Positions 50,901-60,426 of a stretch of DNA of 64,000 nt are shown here, piece after piece; the stretch's first letter is position 1; the number at the start of each line of letters is the position of its first letter. The translations under genes and the position numbers were made by a program. Under the pieces are notes generated by a model, which saw nothing but the letters and a program-made list of their open reading frames with translations, had not been told where the DNA came from and ran no database searches. Source of the DNA: Lysobacter sp. (GTDB lineage Bacteria; Pseudomonadota; Gammaproteobacteria; Xanthomonadales; Xanthomonadaceae); contig JAHCAU010000003.1 in the NCBI GenBank assembly GCA_019634715.1, positions 186,001 to 250,000 on the forward strand, given 5' to 3'.

Positions 50901-53014
50901 TCGGCATCGTCCAGCGCGAACAGGTCCACGCGCAGTTCGACGCCGGCCGCGAACGGCACCGGCGTCGACCAGGCCACCTCGGCCAGCACGATCGACGGCG
51001 CGACGCCGGTATCGTCGCCGAGGTCGGCGGTGGCGTCGGCCATGGCGGCACGCGCCATGTCGAGCAGCGCGAACGGCGACACCACGGCGAGGCCGTCCTG
51101 CTCGATGCGCAACGTGGCTTCGTCGCCGCGCAGGCGGGTGCGGTAGCGCTGCCGGCTGAGCAGCGAAACGTTCTCCTGCAGCAGCGGATGCCGGCGTGCG
51201 GCGCTGCTGTCCATGTCCAGCGACAGCCAGTAGCGGTCGCGCGCGAACGGATAGCCCGGCAGGGCCAGCGGACGCGGCGTGCGTGCGCCTTCGGGCCGGA
51301 AGATGCGCCAGTCGAGATCCAGGCCCTTGGCCCAGACATCGGCGAGGCGGTCGTGGCGTCGCTCGGACAGCCATTTGCCGATCACCGTCTGGCGCACGTC
51401 CTCGTCCTGCAGCAGCAGGCCGAGGCCGGGCCGATCGCGCTTGACCTGGCCTTCGAAACGCACGCCGGGCTGCGCGCGGTCGTCGACGCAGGCCTCGAGC
51501 GCTGCGCGCAGGCCGGCGACATCATGGACGAGGAAGCAGACGCGCTCGCCCAACCCATGCCGGCCGTGCTGCAGCGTCCAGGCGATGGCCTGCAGGTCGA
51601 GCGAAACGGCATCGTCCGCGCGCAGGCGCGCCAGCAGGGCCGCCGCGCTCTGGCGCAGCTGCGCCGGCGTGCGCGCCGACAGCGGCACCGGCACCGGGCC
51701 GGCCGCTGCCTGCACAGGCGCATCGGCGACGACCGGCGCTTCGGTGATGACCAGATGCGCATTCGTGCCGCTGAAGCCGAAGGAACTCACCGCCGAACGC
51801 CGGCGCGCGCCCGCGGGCACCGCCCAGTCGCGCAGCTGCGCATTGACCTGGAACGGGCTGCCGTCGAGCTGGATGTGCTCGTTGATGCGCTCGAAGTTCA
51901 CGGTCGGCGGCAACTGGCGATGGCGCAGCGCCAGCACCAGCTTGAGCACCCCGGCGATGCCGGCCGCGGTGAGGCAGTGGCCGATGTTGCTCTTCACCGA
52001 ACCCAGCGCGCAGAAGCCCGCGCGCTGCGTGAACGGCGCGAACGCGGCCTTGAGGCCCGCCACTTCGATGGGATCGCCGAGCCGGGTGCCGGTGCCGTGG
52101 GCTTCGATGAGCTGCAGGCCGTCGGGATCGATGCCGAAGCGGCGGTAGACCGACTGCAGCAGCGCGGTCTGCGCGTCCTGGTTCGGCGCGGTGATGCCGT
52201 TGCTGCGGCCATCCTGGTTGACCCCCCAGCCTTCGATGACCGCGTCGATGCGGTCGCCGTCGCGCAGGGCGTCGTCGAGGCGCTTGAGCACCACGACGCC
52301 GACGCCCTCGCCCGGCACGAAGCCGTTCGCGTTGGCGTCGAAGGTGTGGCAGCGGCCGTCCGGCGACAGCATGCCCGCCTGCGCGGTCATGATGTGCATC
52401 GACGGCCCGCCCATCACGTAGACGCCGCCGGCCAGGGCGAGGTCGCTCTGGCCGGAGTTGAGGCTGTCGCAGGCCTGCGCGATCGCGACGAGCGACGACG
52501 AACAGGCGGTGTCGATCGACACGCAGGGGCCGCGCAGGTCGAGCGCGTAGGCGATGCGCGCGGCGAGGATCGAGGTGGCCGCGCCGGTGAAGCCCTGGGC
52601 GCTGAGGCGATGGTGCTCGGCGACCTGGTGGTAGTCGCTGGGACCGCAGCCGACGAACACGCCGCAGCGCGCGCCGGACAGGCCGTGCGGATCGCGGCCG
52701 GCGTTCTCCAGCGCGTGCCAGCAGGCTTCGAGGAAGACGCGCTGCTGCGGATCCATGGATTCCGCCTCGGTCGGCGAAATGCTGAAGAACAGCGGATCGA
52801 AGCGGTCGAAATCCTCCAGCGCGCCGAGCCACTTGCTGTTGGTGTACCCGGCGGTCGGCGCGCCTTCGCGATAGTGCGCGTCGAGCGACCAGCGCTCCGG
52901 ACCGACTTCGCCGATGCAGACGCGGCCTTCGGCGAGATTGCGCCAGAAGGCATCGAGATCCGCTGCCTGCGGGAAGCGGCCGGCTTCGCCGATGATCGCC
53001 ACCGGGCGGGTCAT
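44924..53014 (-). CDS. Trans-AT polyketide synthase C: KS-(DH)-KR-MT-ACP-ACP, KS
   Basis: 2696 aa from ATG 53014; GTG codons upstream in frame could add up to about 30 residues. Domains: KS (DTACSSS near 170; HGTGT and NIGH intact); DH-like region from about 608 (HPLLQENVS) lacking the catalytic His, so inactive; KR ([11 protein letters not shown] near 1116; Tyr in SGYSAGC near 1259, with Cys where the tetrad Asn usually lies); C-methyltransferase ([11 protein letters not shown] near 1530, SAM binding); two near-identical ACPs (YGIDSIIVG near 1804 and 1925); KS (DTMCSSS near 2209); then a short C-terminal helix pair ([23 protein letters not shown]) suited to dock with PKS D. Expected: alpha-methyl, beta-hydroxy unit, then a KS whose DH-KR-ACP is on PKS D. 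Confidence 0.91.
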   Translation of the reverse strand: MTRPVAIIGEAGRFPQAADLDAFWRNLAEGRVCIGEVGPERWSLDAHYREGAPTAGYTNSKWLGALEDFDRFDPLFFSISPTEAESMDPQQRVFLEACWHALENAGRDPHGLSGARCGVFVGCGPSDYHQVAEHHRLSAQGFTGAATSILAARIAYALDLRGPCVSIDTACSSSLVAIAQACDSLNSGQSDLALAGGVYVMGGPSMHIMTAQAGMLSPDGRCHTFDANANGFVPGEGVGVVVLKRLDDALRDGDRIDAVIEGWGVNQDGRSNGITAPNQDAQTALLQSVYRRFGIDPDGLQLIEAHGTGTRLGDPIEVAGLKAAFAPFTQRAGFCALGSVKSNIGHCLTAAGIAGVLKLVLALRHRQLPPTVNFERINEHIQLDGSPFQVNAQLRDWAVPAGARRRSAVSSFGFSGTNAHLVITEAPVVADAPVQAAAGPVPVPLSARTPAQLRQSAAALLARLRADDAVSLDLQAIAWTLQHGRHGLGERVCFLVHDVAGLRAALEACVDDRAQPGVRFEGQVKRDRPGLGLLLQDEDVRQTVIGKWLSERRHDRLADVWAKGLDLDWRIFRPEGARTPRPLALPGYPFARDRYWLSLDMDSSAARRHPLLQENVSLLSRQRYRTRLRGDEATLRIEQDGLAVVSPFALLDMARAAMADATADLGDDTGVAPSIVLAEVAWSTPVPFAAGVELRVDLFALDDADGTDVGIGFEIGFEIRSDRSDAPHVHGMAVAQLPQPQRLDLDALRARIPTQAGDPPSLRRGTQEVLAGLAAPADAAAWGLHPAQAQAALDVAARLMGHAGTAVPCTLLQATVETAADGHRDAHGLQAWIRHGADAGSVDIDLLDDTGLVRARLQGLRMAASADAAPLDEADAADEARVHFTAPVWDSIGALPVEADRSAGKRVVAVNFDPAQCERLRAHYGEAQLRFATLDGSEDVATIAERLGEGDIDRLLWLARTSSPAANEDAIDGRQVGDRLVDDGVIADQSLGILQALRIARALVALGHETRALRWDMIAPGSIPTHRTDAVDPTHAGLQGFSGSLAAVYPSWAIRLIDAPAAETAALDGLDRLPLLPRNNCHALRGAGWYRQRLIEVETPAAESPSPYRDGGVYVVVGGAGGIGELWTRHVAARHRARVVWLGRRPLDEALRAKIDAIAAVGPAPLYLQADATDPLQLQAACAEIRSRFPAVHGVVHSAVGAFDQSLKTIAEADFRAVLAPKIDLSVRLAQAFDGEPLDFALFFSSNASFVRGAGMSGYSAGCSFKDAYAQCLAQRWSCPVKVVNWGYWTVGAGDAISDAMKHYFHESGYRPLDADEAMQALDTLLAGDFVQLSITRHLGRANADDGDDCLLSHGRGDVAAPLDVLRALDFSEAFAPFSAKAGAEMEPLLCRLLAGILGTTADVAPAFRRWRSESLAIVAAAGADDGTPLETLWQAWDAAMAGWSQDAGRAALCALVDACMRALPDILAGRRKPTDVIFPGASLAFVERVYKTDALSLAYNESLSETLVAAVRAQLERAPGTRLRMLEIGAGTGATTVGILAKLGPYADRIDEYCYTDLSKAFLFHAETHYAPGAPYLRTRLFDVEKPLSTQGIDPGSYDVVIAANVIHATRNIRNTIRNAKALLRRDGLLLMNEVSDHSISGHVTFGLLDGWWLNEDEEVRIPGSPGLYPERWQEVLSTEGFHVVLFPCRDAHFAGQQIVAAFADGVVRQRRAAVAPAARLASPPPRALPAPRPVAPARPVPSVAAPVAPIVSAAAQAAPIARSHASLRDETVRFCKQVIGRALKLAEHEIDAGEPLERYGIDSIIVGLVNQELHRQFGDIGSTLLFEHQTVDALADHLLATQRTRLEAMLAPRQVAPPAPVPAPAPTPAVQAPRASVRASVAPVTQASLRERTVDFCKRMLGRALKLEVHEIDAAEPLEHYGIDSIIVGLVNQELHRQFGDVGSTLLFEHRTVDALADHLLDAHRDRLETILAVDTTADTAAGTAPAAAPMPASTPATDAAQGQGTRIALRMRGRGAAARSTAPQGDRGPLVRQPIAIVGISGMYPGADDLDAFWEALKRGYDGIGDIPSRRWALEGFFDEDEHRAVERGMSYCKRGGFLERFAEFDALFFGIPPREAMNMDPQERLFIQTAWLALENAGYTRRTLREDFQRRVGVFAGITRAGYNLYRGTVGADEKFWPRTSFASVANRLSYLLDIQGPSLPVDTMCSSSLTAIHEACEHIHNGDCDVAIAGGVNLYLHPTSYVDMSSQHMLSRDGVCKSFGEGANGFVPGEGVGVAILKPLARAEADGDLIHGVILASHVNHGGRTNGFTVPNPTAQAELVRRAIDKAGISARAIGYIEAHGTGTELGDPIEIAGLQQAFSRDTADTGFCRIGSAKSNIGHLEAAAGIAGLTKALLQLRHGQIVPSLHCARINPHIRFERTAFEVNRHLVPWERPTIDGRVLPRIAGVSSFGAGGANAHVLLQEYLPAPAAMHGSAMPPGGRVLVPLSARSEEQLRQKAADLRDALRAAGDALALDEVACTLQIGREAMEERVALLVGDRAELVAQLDALAEGRPPAGPHHRGQVQRRRDAASAEAVADALADALRGQRLPELARLWVGGVEVDWRQLYPAGLPRRVALPGYPFARDEYWLDTFAGEDASLASGSSVQAAAVPPASTAAGRRDFGLIEDILGRIETSALDAQQGARLLKKLV

Positions 53015-53105
53015 CGCATCGTCGCTGTCCTTCCTTGCGTCCTTCGCGTCCTTCGTCGCGGCCACGGTGGCCTGCAGGCGCGGGACGACGCGGTGCGCCA
53101 CGAGG

Positions 53106-56100
53106 TCATGCGAAAGTGACGCCGGGCGCGACCGGCGTGGCGGCATGGGCGCAACCGGCACGGGCGTGGACGAGGCGTGGCGACGCGCCGGCATGGGCCG
53201 GCGCGACCGGCGGCGGCAGCGCGCTCGCGACCAGCGCGGCCAGGCGGCGCAGCGTGGGATGGCTGTAGACCTGGGTCGCTTCGATGTCGACGCCGTATTC
53301 GGCGTTGATCCGGCGCACCCAGGTCACGCCGGTGATCGAATCCAGGCCGAGGTCGATGAACGGCGTGTCCTCGTCGATCTCGTGCGGCTGCAGGAACAGC
53401 TCCTGCGCGAGCATTCCGCGCAGCGTGTCGACCAGCGCCGGCAGCGGATCGACCGCGCGCGGCGGCGCGGCCTGTACGCGCTGCGCCGGGACCGGCGGCG
53501 AGGACTCCGGAGAGTGCGATGGCACGATCGCGGTGCCCTGCCCCGTGGCGGCCCGGCCCGCGAGTTCGGCGACCACCAGCGCCGACAGGCGGCGCAGCGT
53601 GGGATGGCTGTAGACCTGGGTCGCTTCGATGTCGGTGCCGTATTCGGCGTTGATGCGGCGGATCCAGGTCACGCCGGTGATCGAGTCCAGGCCCAGGTCG
53701 ATGAAGGGCGCGTCCGCGTCGATCTCGTCGGCCGACAGGAACAGTTCCTGCGCGAGCATGTCGCCGATCTTCGCCTGCAGCGACGCGGCATCGACCGGCG
53801 CCAGCACGGACGTCGTGGCCGCAGGCGCCATCGCGGCGATCGCCTGCGCTGCCGGCACCGTCGGGACCGAGGCCTGCGGCGCGGCGAAGCGCGCACGGAT
53901 CGTCGCCAGCGTGTCGGCGTTGCCGACGAAGGTCTGCGCGTGCATCTCCAGCTCGCGCGCGTAGACCGACGCGCGCTGCGCGCGCATGGTGCGCGCCCAC
54001 AGGCGCTTGAGCGCGACCAGTTCGGCACGCGGCCGGGCCGCGATGGCCGAGGCCAGCGCGATCGCGGCCTCGGGCACTTCGCGGCGCGGCAGCACCGGCA
54101 GGCTCACGCCGCGATCACGCAGCACGTGGCCGGCGATCTCCTCGGCGGTGAGCAGGGTCTCGCGCGCGAGGTCGTGGCCGATGCGCAGCGGGAAGGTCAT
54201 CGTCGAACCGGCGCCCGGCGTGAAGCCGTAGCCCATGTACGGGCTGAGATAGCGGCTTTCGGCCGACAGCAGCACCAGGTCGGCGAACATGCCGAACGAC
54301 CAGCCGCCGCCGATGCCGTGGCCCTGGATCGCGGCGACCACCGGCAGCGGGCAGTCGAGCGCGCGCTGGAACAGGGTCTCGTCGGTGAAGCGCGACTGGC
54401 CGTCCTGGATCGCGAGCAGGGTGTCGACCGTGCCGCCGGTCGCGAACCAGCTGTCGTAGCCGGTGAGCACGATGGCGCGGCAATCCGGCGCGGCTTCCGC
54501 CTTCGCGAACGCCGCACGCAGGCCTGCGACCAGCGCGGGCGTGAACATGTTGCGGGCGTCGCGATCCTGCAGCGCGATCACGGCCACGCCGTCGTCGCGC
54601 AGGACGAGATCGACGACGGACGACGGCGCCGCGGCATCGCATGCCGCAACGCTGCCGGCTGATGCGGCCGCGGCCTGCTCGACCGCCTCCTCCGGCTCGA
54701 TGGCCAATTCGGCACGCAGCGCATCGATCCGCGCCGCCTGCGCCGACTTCCAGCCGCGCAGCGCGGCGTCGGGCCAGCGTGCCCAGCCCTCGGCCAGTGC
54801 CCGGGCGGCAGCCGGGACATCGTCGACCACATGCACGCCCGCAACGCACAAGGCATCCGCAGTGCCGGTACCGCCGGCGAAGGCGAGACGGCGAGCGAGC
54901 GCGTCCGGCAGGCGCAGCGAGGCCAGTGCGACGACATCGGCACGCAGCGCGGCATCGTGCCAGTGCATCGAGGTCGAGCAGGTCGTGGCGGATCGCAGCA
55001 CCAGCGCGTCGCAGGCCAGCGCGAGCAGCCAGGCGGCACCGCCGGTGTCGCCGTCCAGCGCCGCGACCACGGGCACGCGGCTGTGCAGCACGGCGTCGAT
55101 GGCGCCGCGCAGCGTCTCGACAGGCAGCGCGTCCGGCAGGCCACCGGGCATGTCGCAGGCCAGCACGATCGACGCGATCGACGAATCGTCGCGCGCGCGT
55201 TCGATGGCATCGAACAGCGGCGCAAGCAGCGCGCCGGGTGCCACATCGTCCTGCAGGCGCACATGGCGCACGTTGCGTTCGACGGTGGGCGCATGGGTCA
55301 CGGGCGCGGATGCGACCTGCAGCGCGCTCAGCAAGGGCGACAGATCGCGTGCGAGATGCCCGGCGAGCAGGCCCAGCGCCAGCGGGGATTTCGTCGACAG
55401 CGACGCGCACAGCGCATCGGCCGACGCCGCGACCTCGGCGGCCGGCACGAAGCGCGCCGCCCAGCCGGCCTCGCGCAGCGCACTGCCACGACGATGGCAA
55501 TGCCGGTACAGCAGGTCGTCGGCGAGCGCATCGCCGAGTCGCGCGCGGAACCAGCGGTCTTCGTGCGCCGTCGGGAACAGCGCGCCGTCGGGATCGGTGA
55601 AGCCGAAGCGGGCGGCCTCGTCGGCCACCACCAGGGTGCAGGCACTGGCCAGCAGCAGGCCGGCACCGCGGGCATCGCCGGCCACCACGGCCAGCGTCGG
55701 CACGGCGAGCGCGGCCAGGATCGCGAACACCTCGGCCCGGACCAGCGCGTCCAGCGTGTCGCGGCCGCCCTGCCAGGCCTGCGGATGCGCGCCTTCGATG
55801 CGGATCGTGCGCAGGCCGTCGTCTGCAGTCGCGCGGCGCAGCGCGATGGCCAGCGCTTCCGCGCAGTCGGACAAGGGCGCTTCGATGCGCAGGATGCGCA
55901 GTCCCTCGCCCGCGTCGAACAGGCGCAGCGGCGCGCACGCGCTCGACGGCGTCGCCGCCGCAGCGGGCGCGGCGGACAGCGGCGCGAGGCGCACGCGGCC
56001 CTTGGCTTCGACCGGCGCGAGCGGCACGTCGACAGCCGGGCGCAGTGCGATGTTCGTCGGTTTCGCCGGCACGGGACCGCTGGCGGCGACCGGCGCGTCC

Positions 56101-59100
56101 CCGGCAACGACCGACATCACGTCAGGGGATGGGATGGCGAGCGGCAGTTCGCGCAGCGTCCTCGGCGCGGGCACGGAGGCGCGCGCCGGGATCGACGCGA
56201 CATCGATCGCGGGCCGCGTCTCGACCGCCGATGCCTGCGCGACCAGCGCTTCGGGCTGCACGGGCGGAGCCGGCAGCGGTACGCGCGGACCAGGGCGCCG
56301 CCGGGCCACGGCCTGCAGATGGACCCGGTCGTCGGCGTCGTGGATTTCGAGCGCGATTTCTTCGAGGGCGATGCCGTCGGCGCCGCGCGGCAGCAGCGAG
56401 ACCTGCAGCGCACGACCGGCGACATCGGTCGCGGGCATGCCCCAGGCGACATCGTCGAGCGCCCAGTGCGCGTCGTCGCCGTGCCCGGCCGCGTCCTGCG
56501 GCGCGGCCAGTTCGAGCGCCGCCAGCGCCATCGCCGGCAGGCTCGCATCGGGCAAGGCCCCGTCGATCAGCGCCGGGTCGCCGGCGGCGAACACGGATTC
56601 GAAGCGCAGGCCGTCGAGGCCTGAGCGGTTGCGATGCACCAGCGGATGCAGGGGCGCGATCGCATGCGCGTCGGTCACGGCCTGCGTGGCCGCGCCCGGC
56701 GGCAGTGCGGCCTTCGCGGCGGCGGCCACGGGATCGCGCCAGTAGCGTTCGCGGGCGAAGGGATACACGGGCAGCGGGACACGACGCGGTGCGGGGCGAC
56801 CGGCACGCAGTCGCGTCCAGTCGATGCTCGCGCCCTTCACCCACCACCCGGCGATGGCGGCGGCATCGCCATTGGCATGCGCCGCATCGAGCACGGCCGG
56901 GTCTTCCTCCAGCGCGGCGACCGCATCGCGGTGATCGCGCACCAGCCCGCGATGCACGCCCTCGCCTGCCGGCGTGCCGGCGATCACCGCGTCGAGCGCA
57001 GCACGCAGCGCATCGAGCGAGGCCGCGACGATCGCCAAGCGCGCGTCCATGGCCTCGCGACCGGTCTGCAGGGTCCAGGCCAGTGCGTCGAGCGACGGCG
57101 CGTCGTCGGCCTGCAGCGCCTCCCGCAGGTCGCGGGCGCGCTGCAGCAGCTGTTCGGGCGTGCGCGCGGACAGCGGCACCAGCACCGGGCCGGCGTCGGC
57201 CGCCACGGCTTCGGCGGCGCGGTATTCCTCGATCAGCACGTGCGCGTTCGAACCACCGGCGCCGAACGACGAGATGCCGGCGATGCGCGGACGTTCGATG
57301 CCGTCGACGACCGGGCGCGCCCATGGGCGCAGCGATTGAACGACCTCGAACGGGGTCGCCGCGAAATCGATGTGCGGATTGAGGGTGCGCGAATGCAGCG
57401 AGGGCACGACCTGGCCATGGCGCATCTGCAGCAGCACCTTGGTCACGCCCGCGATGCCCGCGGCGGATTCGCAGTGGCCGATGTTCGACTTGGCCGAGCC
57501 GATCAGGCACCAGCCGGCGTCCTGCGCGGCGTCGCCGCCGCGCGCGTGGAACGCACGGCTCAGCGCATTGATCTCGATCGGATCGCCCAGCTTCGTGCCG
57601 GTACCGTGCGCCTCGACGTAGGTGACGTGGCGCGCGTCGATGCCGGCCTCGCGCAGTGCGCGGGCGATCACGTCGGCCTGCGCCTGCGGGTTCGGCACGG
57701 TGTAGCCGTTGGTCTTGCCGCCATGGTTCAGCGCGGTCGCGCGGATCACGCCGAGGATGCGGTCGCCGTCGCGCTCGGCGTCGGCCAGGCGCTTGAGCAC
57801 CGCGATGCCCACGCCCTCGCCCGGGATGTAACCGTCGCCGCCTTCGCCGAAGCTCTGGCAGTGGCCGTCGCGGGAGATGAACTGGCCGCCGCTGAGCATC
57901 GTGTACTTGTTCGGATGCACGCTGACGTTGACGCCGCCGGCCAGGGCCAGCGCGGTACGGCCGAGGCGCAGATCCTGGCAGGCCAGGTGCAGCGCGGTCA
58001 GCGAGGACGAGCACATGGTGTCGAGCGTCAGGCTCGGGCCATGCAGGTTGAGGAAGTACGACACGCGGTTGGCGATGCTGGCGAGGCTGCCGGACAGGCT
58101 GTATTCGCCGTACATCACACCGGCGTAGACGCCGACCTGTCCCGCCAGGCCGTGCGCATCCGGCACCTGCAGCGCGGCACGGGTCAGCCCGGCGTCTTCC
58201 AGCGCGAGCCAGGCGTGCTGCAGGAACAGGCGTTCCTGCGGATCGATGCCGATGGCTTCGCGCGGCGAGATGTTGAAGAAGCGCGGATCGAACTCGTCCA
58301 CGCCCTCGATGAAGCCGCCCCAGCGGCTGAGATGCGCGCCCTCGCGGGTGGCGTCCTCGCTGTACCACTGCTGCCAGTCCCAGCGCGACGCCGGCACTTC
58401 GGTGATGCAGTCGCGGCCGTCGCGGAGGTTGCGCCAGAAGGCGTCGAGGTCGGGCGACTGCGGATAGCGCCCGCTCAGGCCGACGATCGCGATCGGCGCG
58501 TCGACGCTGGCGAAGGCGCTGGCCGGCGACGGCAGGCCGGTCGCGCCGCGCTGGCGGCGACCGCGAGCGGGACGCGGGACCACGGGCGCGGGCATGGGCA
58601 TGGGCATGGGCGCGCCCGCGATCTGGACGGCGGGCGCCGTCGGCGTGGATGCCGACGCGAACAGCCGCGCCAGGGCGTCGGCATGGCGCGTCTCGAAATA
58701 GCCCGCGAGTTCGTCGATCGTCTGGTATTCGAAGAACAGCGTCTTCGGCAGCACGCCGAAGCTGTCTTCGAGGCGGCCGGTCAGATTCATGGCCAGGATC
58801 GAGTCGATGCCGTACTGCTCCAGCGCGGCGCGCAGTTCGATCCGCTGCGCGGGAATCTTCAGCACCGCGGAGAATTCCTCGCGCAGGAACGCGCGCACGC
58901 GCGCCGCGAGGTCGGCCGGCGGCGAGGCCACGGGCTTCGCGGCCTCGGCGGGCTTCGCCGCTGCCTGCGTCTGCGTCGCGAGATGCCGGCGCATGTCCAG
59001 CGCTTCGCGCATCGCCTGCGGATCGCCGTGCATGGCCATCAGCGCCGGCGGCGCCAGCGTCAGCGCACGATGCAGGGCGCGCAGGCCGGCGGCGGTGTCC

Positions 59101-60422
59101 ATCGAACGCAGGCCGGTGCGCTGTTCGAGGCGGCGCAGGCTCTCGGCGTCGACATGCATGCCGCCTTCGATCCAGTGCGGCCAGGCCAGGCTGAGGCTGC
59201 GGCCATGGCGTTCGCCCTTCGCGACCCGGGCGGCGCGCCAGCCGGCGAAGGCGTCGAGGAAGCCGTTCGCGGCGGCGTAATCGGTCTGGCCGAGGTTGCC
59301 GGCCCACGACGCGATCGAGCCGGACAGCACGAACAGGTCGAGATCGAGCCGGGCGCTGGCCGCGTCGAGCGCGACCGCACCGGCGACCTTCGGCGCGAGC
59401 ACCTCGGCGAAGCGGTCGGCGGTCTTCTTCTGCAGGAAGTCGTCGCGCAGCACGCCGGCACCGTGGAAGATGCCGTGCAGCGCGCCATGGTCGCGGACGA
59501 TGCCGTCGACCAGCGCCGATGCGTCCGTGGCATCGGCGACATCGGCCTGCCGATATTCGACGATGCCCGTGCCGGCCTGCGCCTGCAGCCGCGACAGCGC
59601 ATCGGCGGCCTCGCCCTGCGGCACGGATCGACCGCACAGCACCAGCGTCGCCGAGGGCACCGTCTGCCGCAGGTGGCCCGCGAGCAGCAGGCCGAGTCCG
59701 CCGAGGCCGCCGGTGACGAGGTAGACGCCGCGTTCGCGCAGGCAGTTGGGCTGCGCCGGTACGTCCTGCGCGCCGGCCAGCGGCGCGCCTGTCATTCGCC
59801 AGCAGCGGACATGGCGTCCGTCGCGATCGTGACGGACCACGCGCGCCGGTGCGGTCGTGGCTTCGTCCGCGAGAATGCGCGCGAGCGCCGACGGCGCGAT
59901 GTCCTTCGGCACGAACACGACCTGGCCGCGGAGCTGCGGCTGTTCCAGCGACGCGCTCTCGAACAGGCCGTCGAGGCCGGCCATCAGCCGGGCGTCCTCG
60001 CTGTCGTCGGCCACGACCCATTGCACCAGCGCGGGACCGGCATCGCGGGCATCGAGCAGATCGCGCAGCTCGGCGAATGCGCGCAGCGCGGCCTGGGCGT
60101 AGCGCTGCGCGGGGGCGTCCGCACCGTGGCTCGCATTGTCGTCGACCACCAGGCACGCCGCATCGACGACGCCCTGCGCCAGCGCATCGCCATCGCGACG
60201 CGACCAGCCGCTGAGCAGCACGCGACGGCGCGGGAAGGTCATCGGCATGCCCTCCGGCGACGTCGCGGCGATCCAGGCCGGTTCGGCGAACAGGGTCGCT
60301 GTCGTCGCCCCGGCCGCGTCCGCGCCGTCGCGCTTGAGTGCGCGGATCCTGTCGAGCGCCTCGTCGCGGCCGATCCGGCCTGCGCTGAGTTCGCGGTAGA
60401 TGTTCGCCAATGCGTCCTTCAT
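53106..60422 (-). CDS. Trans-AT polyketide synthase B: KR-ACP, KS-(half DH)-ECH-ECH-ECH-ACP-ACP
   Basis: 2438 aa. N-terminal docking helices (LANIYRELSAGRIGRDEALD), then KR (near 235, Tyr near 382) and ACP (Ser near 540) completing the KS-DH of PKS A; KS (DTMCSSS near 804). After the KS, a DH-like first hotdog (HPLVHRNRSG near 1261) without the His motif. Then three crotonase-like domains: about 1500-1700 and 1720-1900, both degenerate, and about 1938-2176, intact (LTGYDSWFATGG, GHGIGGGWSFGMFAD). Two C-terminal ACPs (GLDSITGVTW, Ser near 2248 and 2362) carry the Trp six residues after Ser that marks beta-branching ACPs. This module is the target of the HMG-synthase cassette. Starts 4 bp after PKS A. 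Confidence 0.92.
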   Translation of the reverse strand: MKDALANIYRELSAGRIGRDEALDRIRALKRDGADAAGATTATLFAEPAWIAATSPEGMPMTFPRRRVLLSGWSRRDGDALAQGVVDAACLVVDDNASHGADAPAQRYAQAALRAFAELRDLLDARDAGPALVQWVVADDSEDARLMAGLDGLFESASLEQPQLRGQVVFVPKDIAPSALARILADEATTAPARVVRHDRDGRHVRCWRMTGAPLAGAQDVPAQPNCLRERGVYLVTGGLGGLGLLLAGHLRQTVPSATLVLCGRSVPQGEAADALSRLQAQAGTGIVEYRQADVADATDASALVDGIVRDHGALHGIFHGAGVLRDDFLQKKTADRFAEVLAPKVAGAVALDAASARLDLDLFVLSGSIASWAGNLGQTDYAAANGFLDAFAGWRAARVAKGERHGRSLSLAWPHWIEGGMHVDAESLRRLEQRTGLRSMDTAAGLRALHRALTLAPPALMAMHGDPQAMREALDMRRHLATQTQAAAKPAEAAKPVASPPADLAARVRAFLREEFSAVLKIPAQRIELRAALEQYGIDSILAMNLTGRLEDSFGVLPKTLFFEYQTIDELAGYFETRHADALARLFASASTPTAPAVQIAGAPMPMPMPAPVVPRPARGRRQRGATGLPSPASAFASVDAPIAIVGLSGRYPQSPDLDAFWRNLRDGRDCITEVPASRWDWQQWYSEDATREGAHLSRWGGFIEGVDEFDPRFFNISPREAIGIDPQERLFLQHAWLALEDAGLTRAALQVPDAHGLAGQVGVYAGVMYGEYSLSGSLASIANRVSYFLNLHGPSLTLDTMCSSSLTALHLACQDLRLGRTALALAGGVNVSVHPNKYTMLSGGQFISRDGHCQSFGEGGDGYIPGEGVGIAVLKRLADAERDGDRILGVIRATALNHGGKTNGYTVPNPQAQADVIARALREAGIDARHVTYVEAHGTGTKLGDPIEINALSRAFHARGGDAAQDAGWCLIGSAKSNIGHCESAAGIAGVTKVLLQMRHGQVVPSLHSRTLNPHIDFAATPFEVVQSLRPWARPVVDGIERPRIAGISSFGAGGSNAHVLIEEYRAAEAVAADAGPVLVPLSARTPEQLLQRARDLREALQADDAPSLDALAWTLQTGREAMDARLAIVAASLDALRAALDAVIAGTPAGEGVHRGLVRDHRDAVAALEEDPAVLDAAHANGDAAAIAGWWVKGASIDWTRLRAGRPAPRRVPLPVYPFARERYWRDPVAAAAKAALPPGAATQAVTDAHAIAPLHPLVHRNRSGLDGLRFESVFAAGDPALIDGALPDASLPAMALAALELAAPQDAAGHGDDAHWALDDVAWGMPATDVAGRALQVSLLPRGADGIALEEIALEIHDADDRVHLQAVARRRPGPRVPLPAPPVQPEALVAQASAVETRPAIDVASIPARASVPAPRTLRELPLAIPSPDVMSVVAGDAPVAASGPVPAKPTNIALRPAVDVPLAPVEAKGRVRLAPLSAAPAAAATPSSACAPLRLFDAGEGLRILRIEAPLSDCAEALAIALRRATADDGLRTIRIEGAHPQAWQGGRDTLDALVRAEVFAILAALAVPTLAVVAGDARGAGLLLASACTLVVADEAARFGFTDPDGALFPTAHEDRWFRARLGDALADDLLYRHCHRRGSALREAGWAARFVPAAEVAASADALCASLSTKSPLALGLLAGHLARDLSPLLSALQVASAPVTHAPTVERNVRHVRLQDDVAPGALLAPLFDAIERARDDSSIASIVLACDMPGGLPDALPVETLRGAIDAVLHSRVPVVAALDGDTGGAAWLLALACDALVLRSATTCSTSMHWHDAALRADVVALASLRLPDALARRLAFAGGTGTADALCVAGVHVVDDVPAAARALAEGWARWPDAALRGWKSAQAARIDALRAELAIEPEEAVEQAAAASAGSVAACDAAAPSSVVDLVLRDDGVAVIALQDRDARNMFTPALVAGLRAAFAKAEAAPDCRAIVLTGYDSWFATGGTVDTLLAIQDGQSRFTDETLFQRALDCPLPVVAAIQGHGIGGGWSFGMFADLVLLSAESRYLSPYMGYGFTPGAGSTMTFPLRIGHDLARETLLTAEEIAGHVLRDRGVSLPVLPRREVPEAAIALASAIAARPRAELVALKRLWARTMRAQRASVYARELEMHAQTFVGNADTLATIRARFAAPQASVPTVPAAQAIAAMAPAATTSVLAPVDAASLQAKIGDMLAQELFLSADEIDADAPFIDLGLDSITGVTWIRRINAEYGTDIEATQVYSHPTLRRLSALVVAELAGRAATGQGTAIVPSHSPESSPPVPAQRVQAAPPRAVDPLPALVDTLRGMLAQELFLQPHEIDEDTPFIDLGLDSITGVTWVRRINAEYGVDIEATQVYSHPTLRRLAALVASALPPPVAPAHAGASPRLVHARAGCAHAATPVAPGVTFA

Positions 60423-60426
60423 GGGA

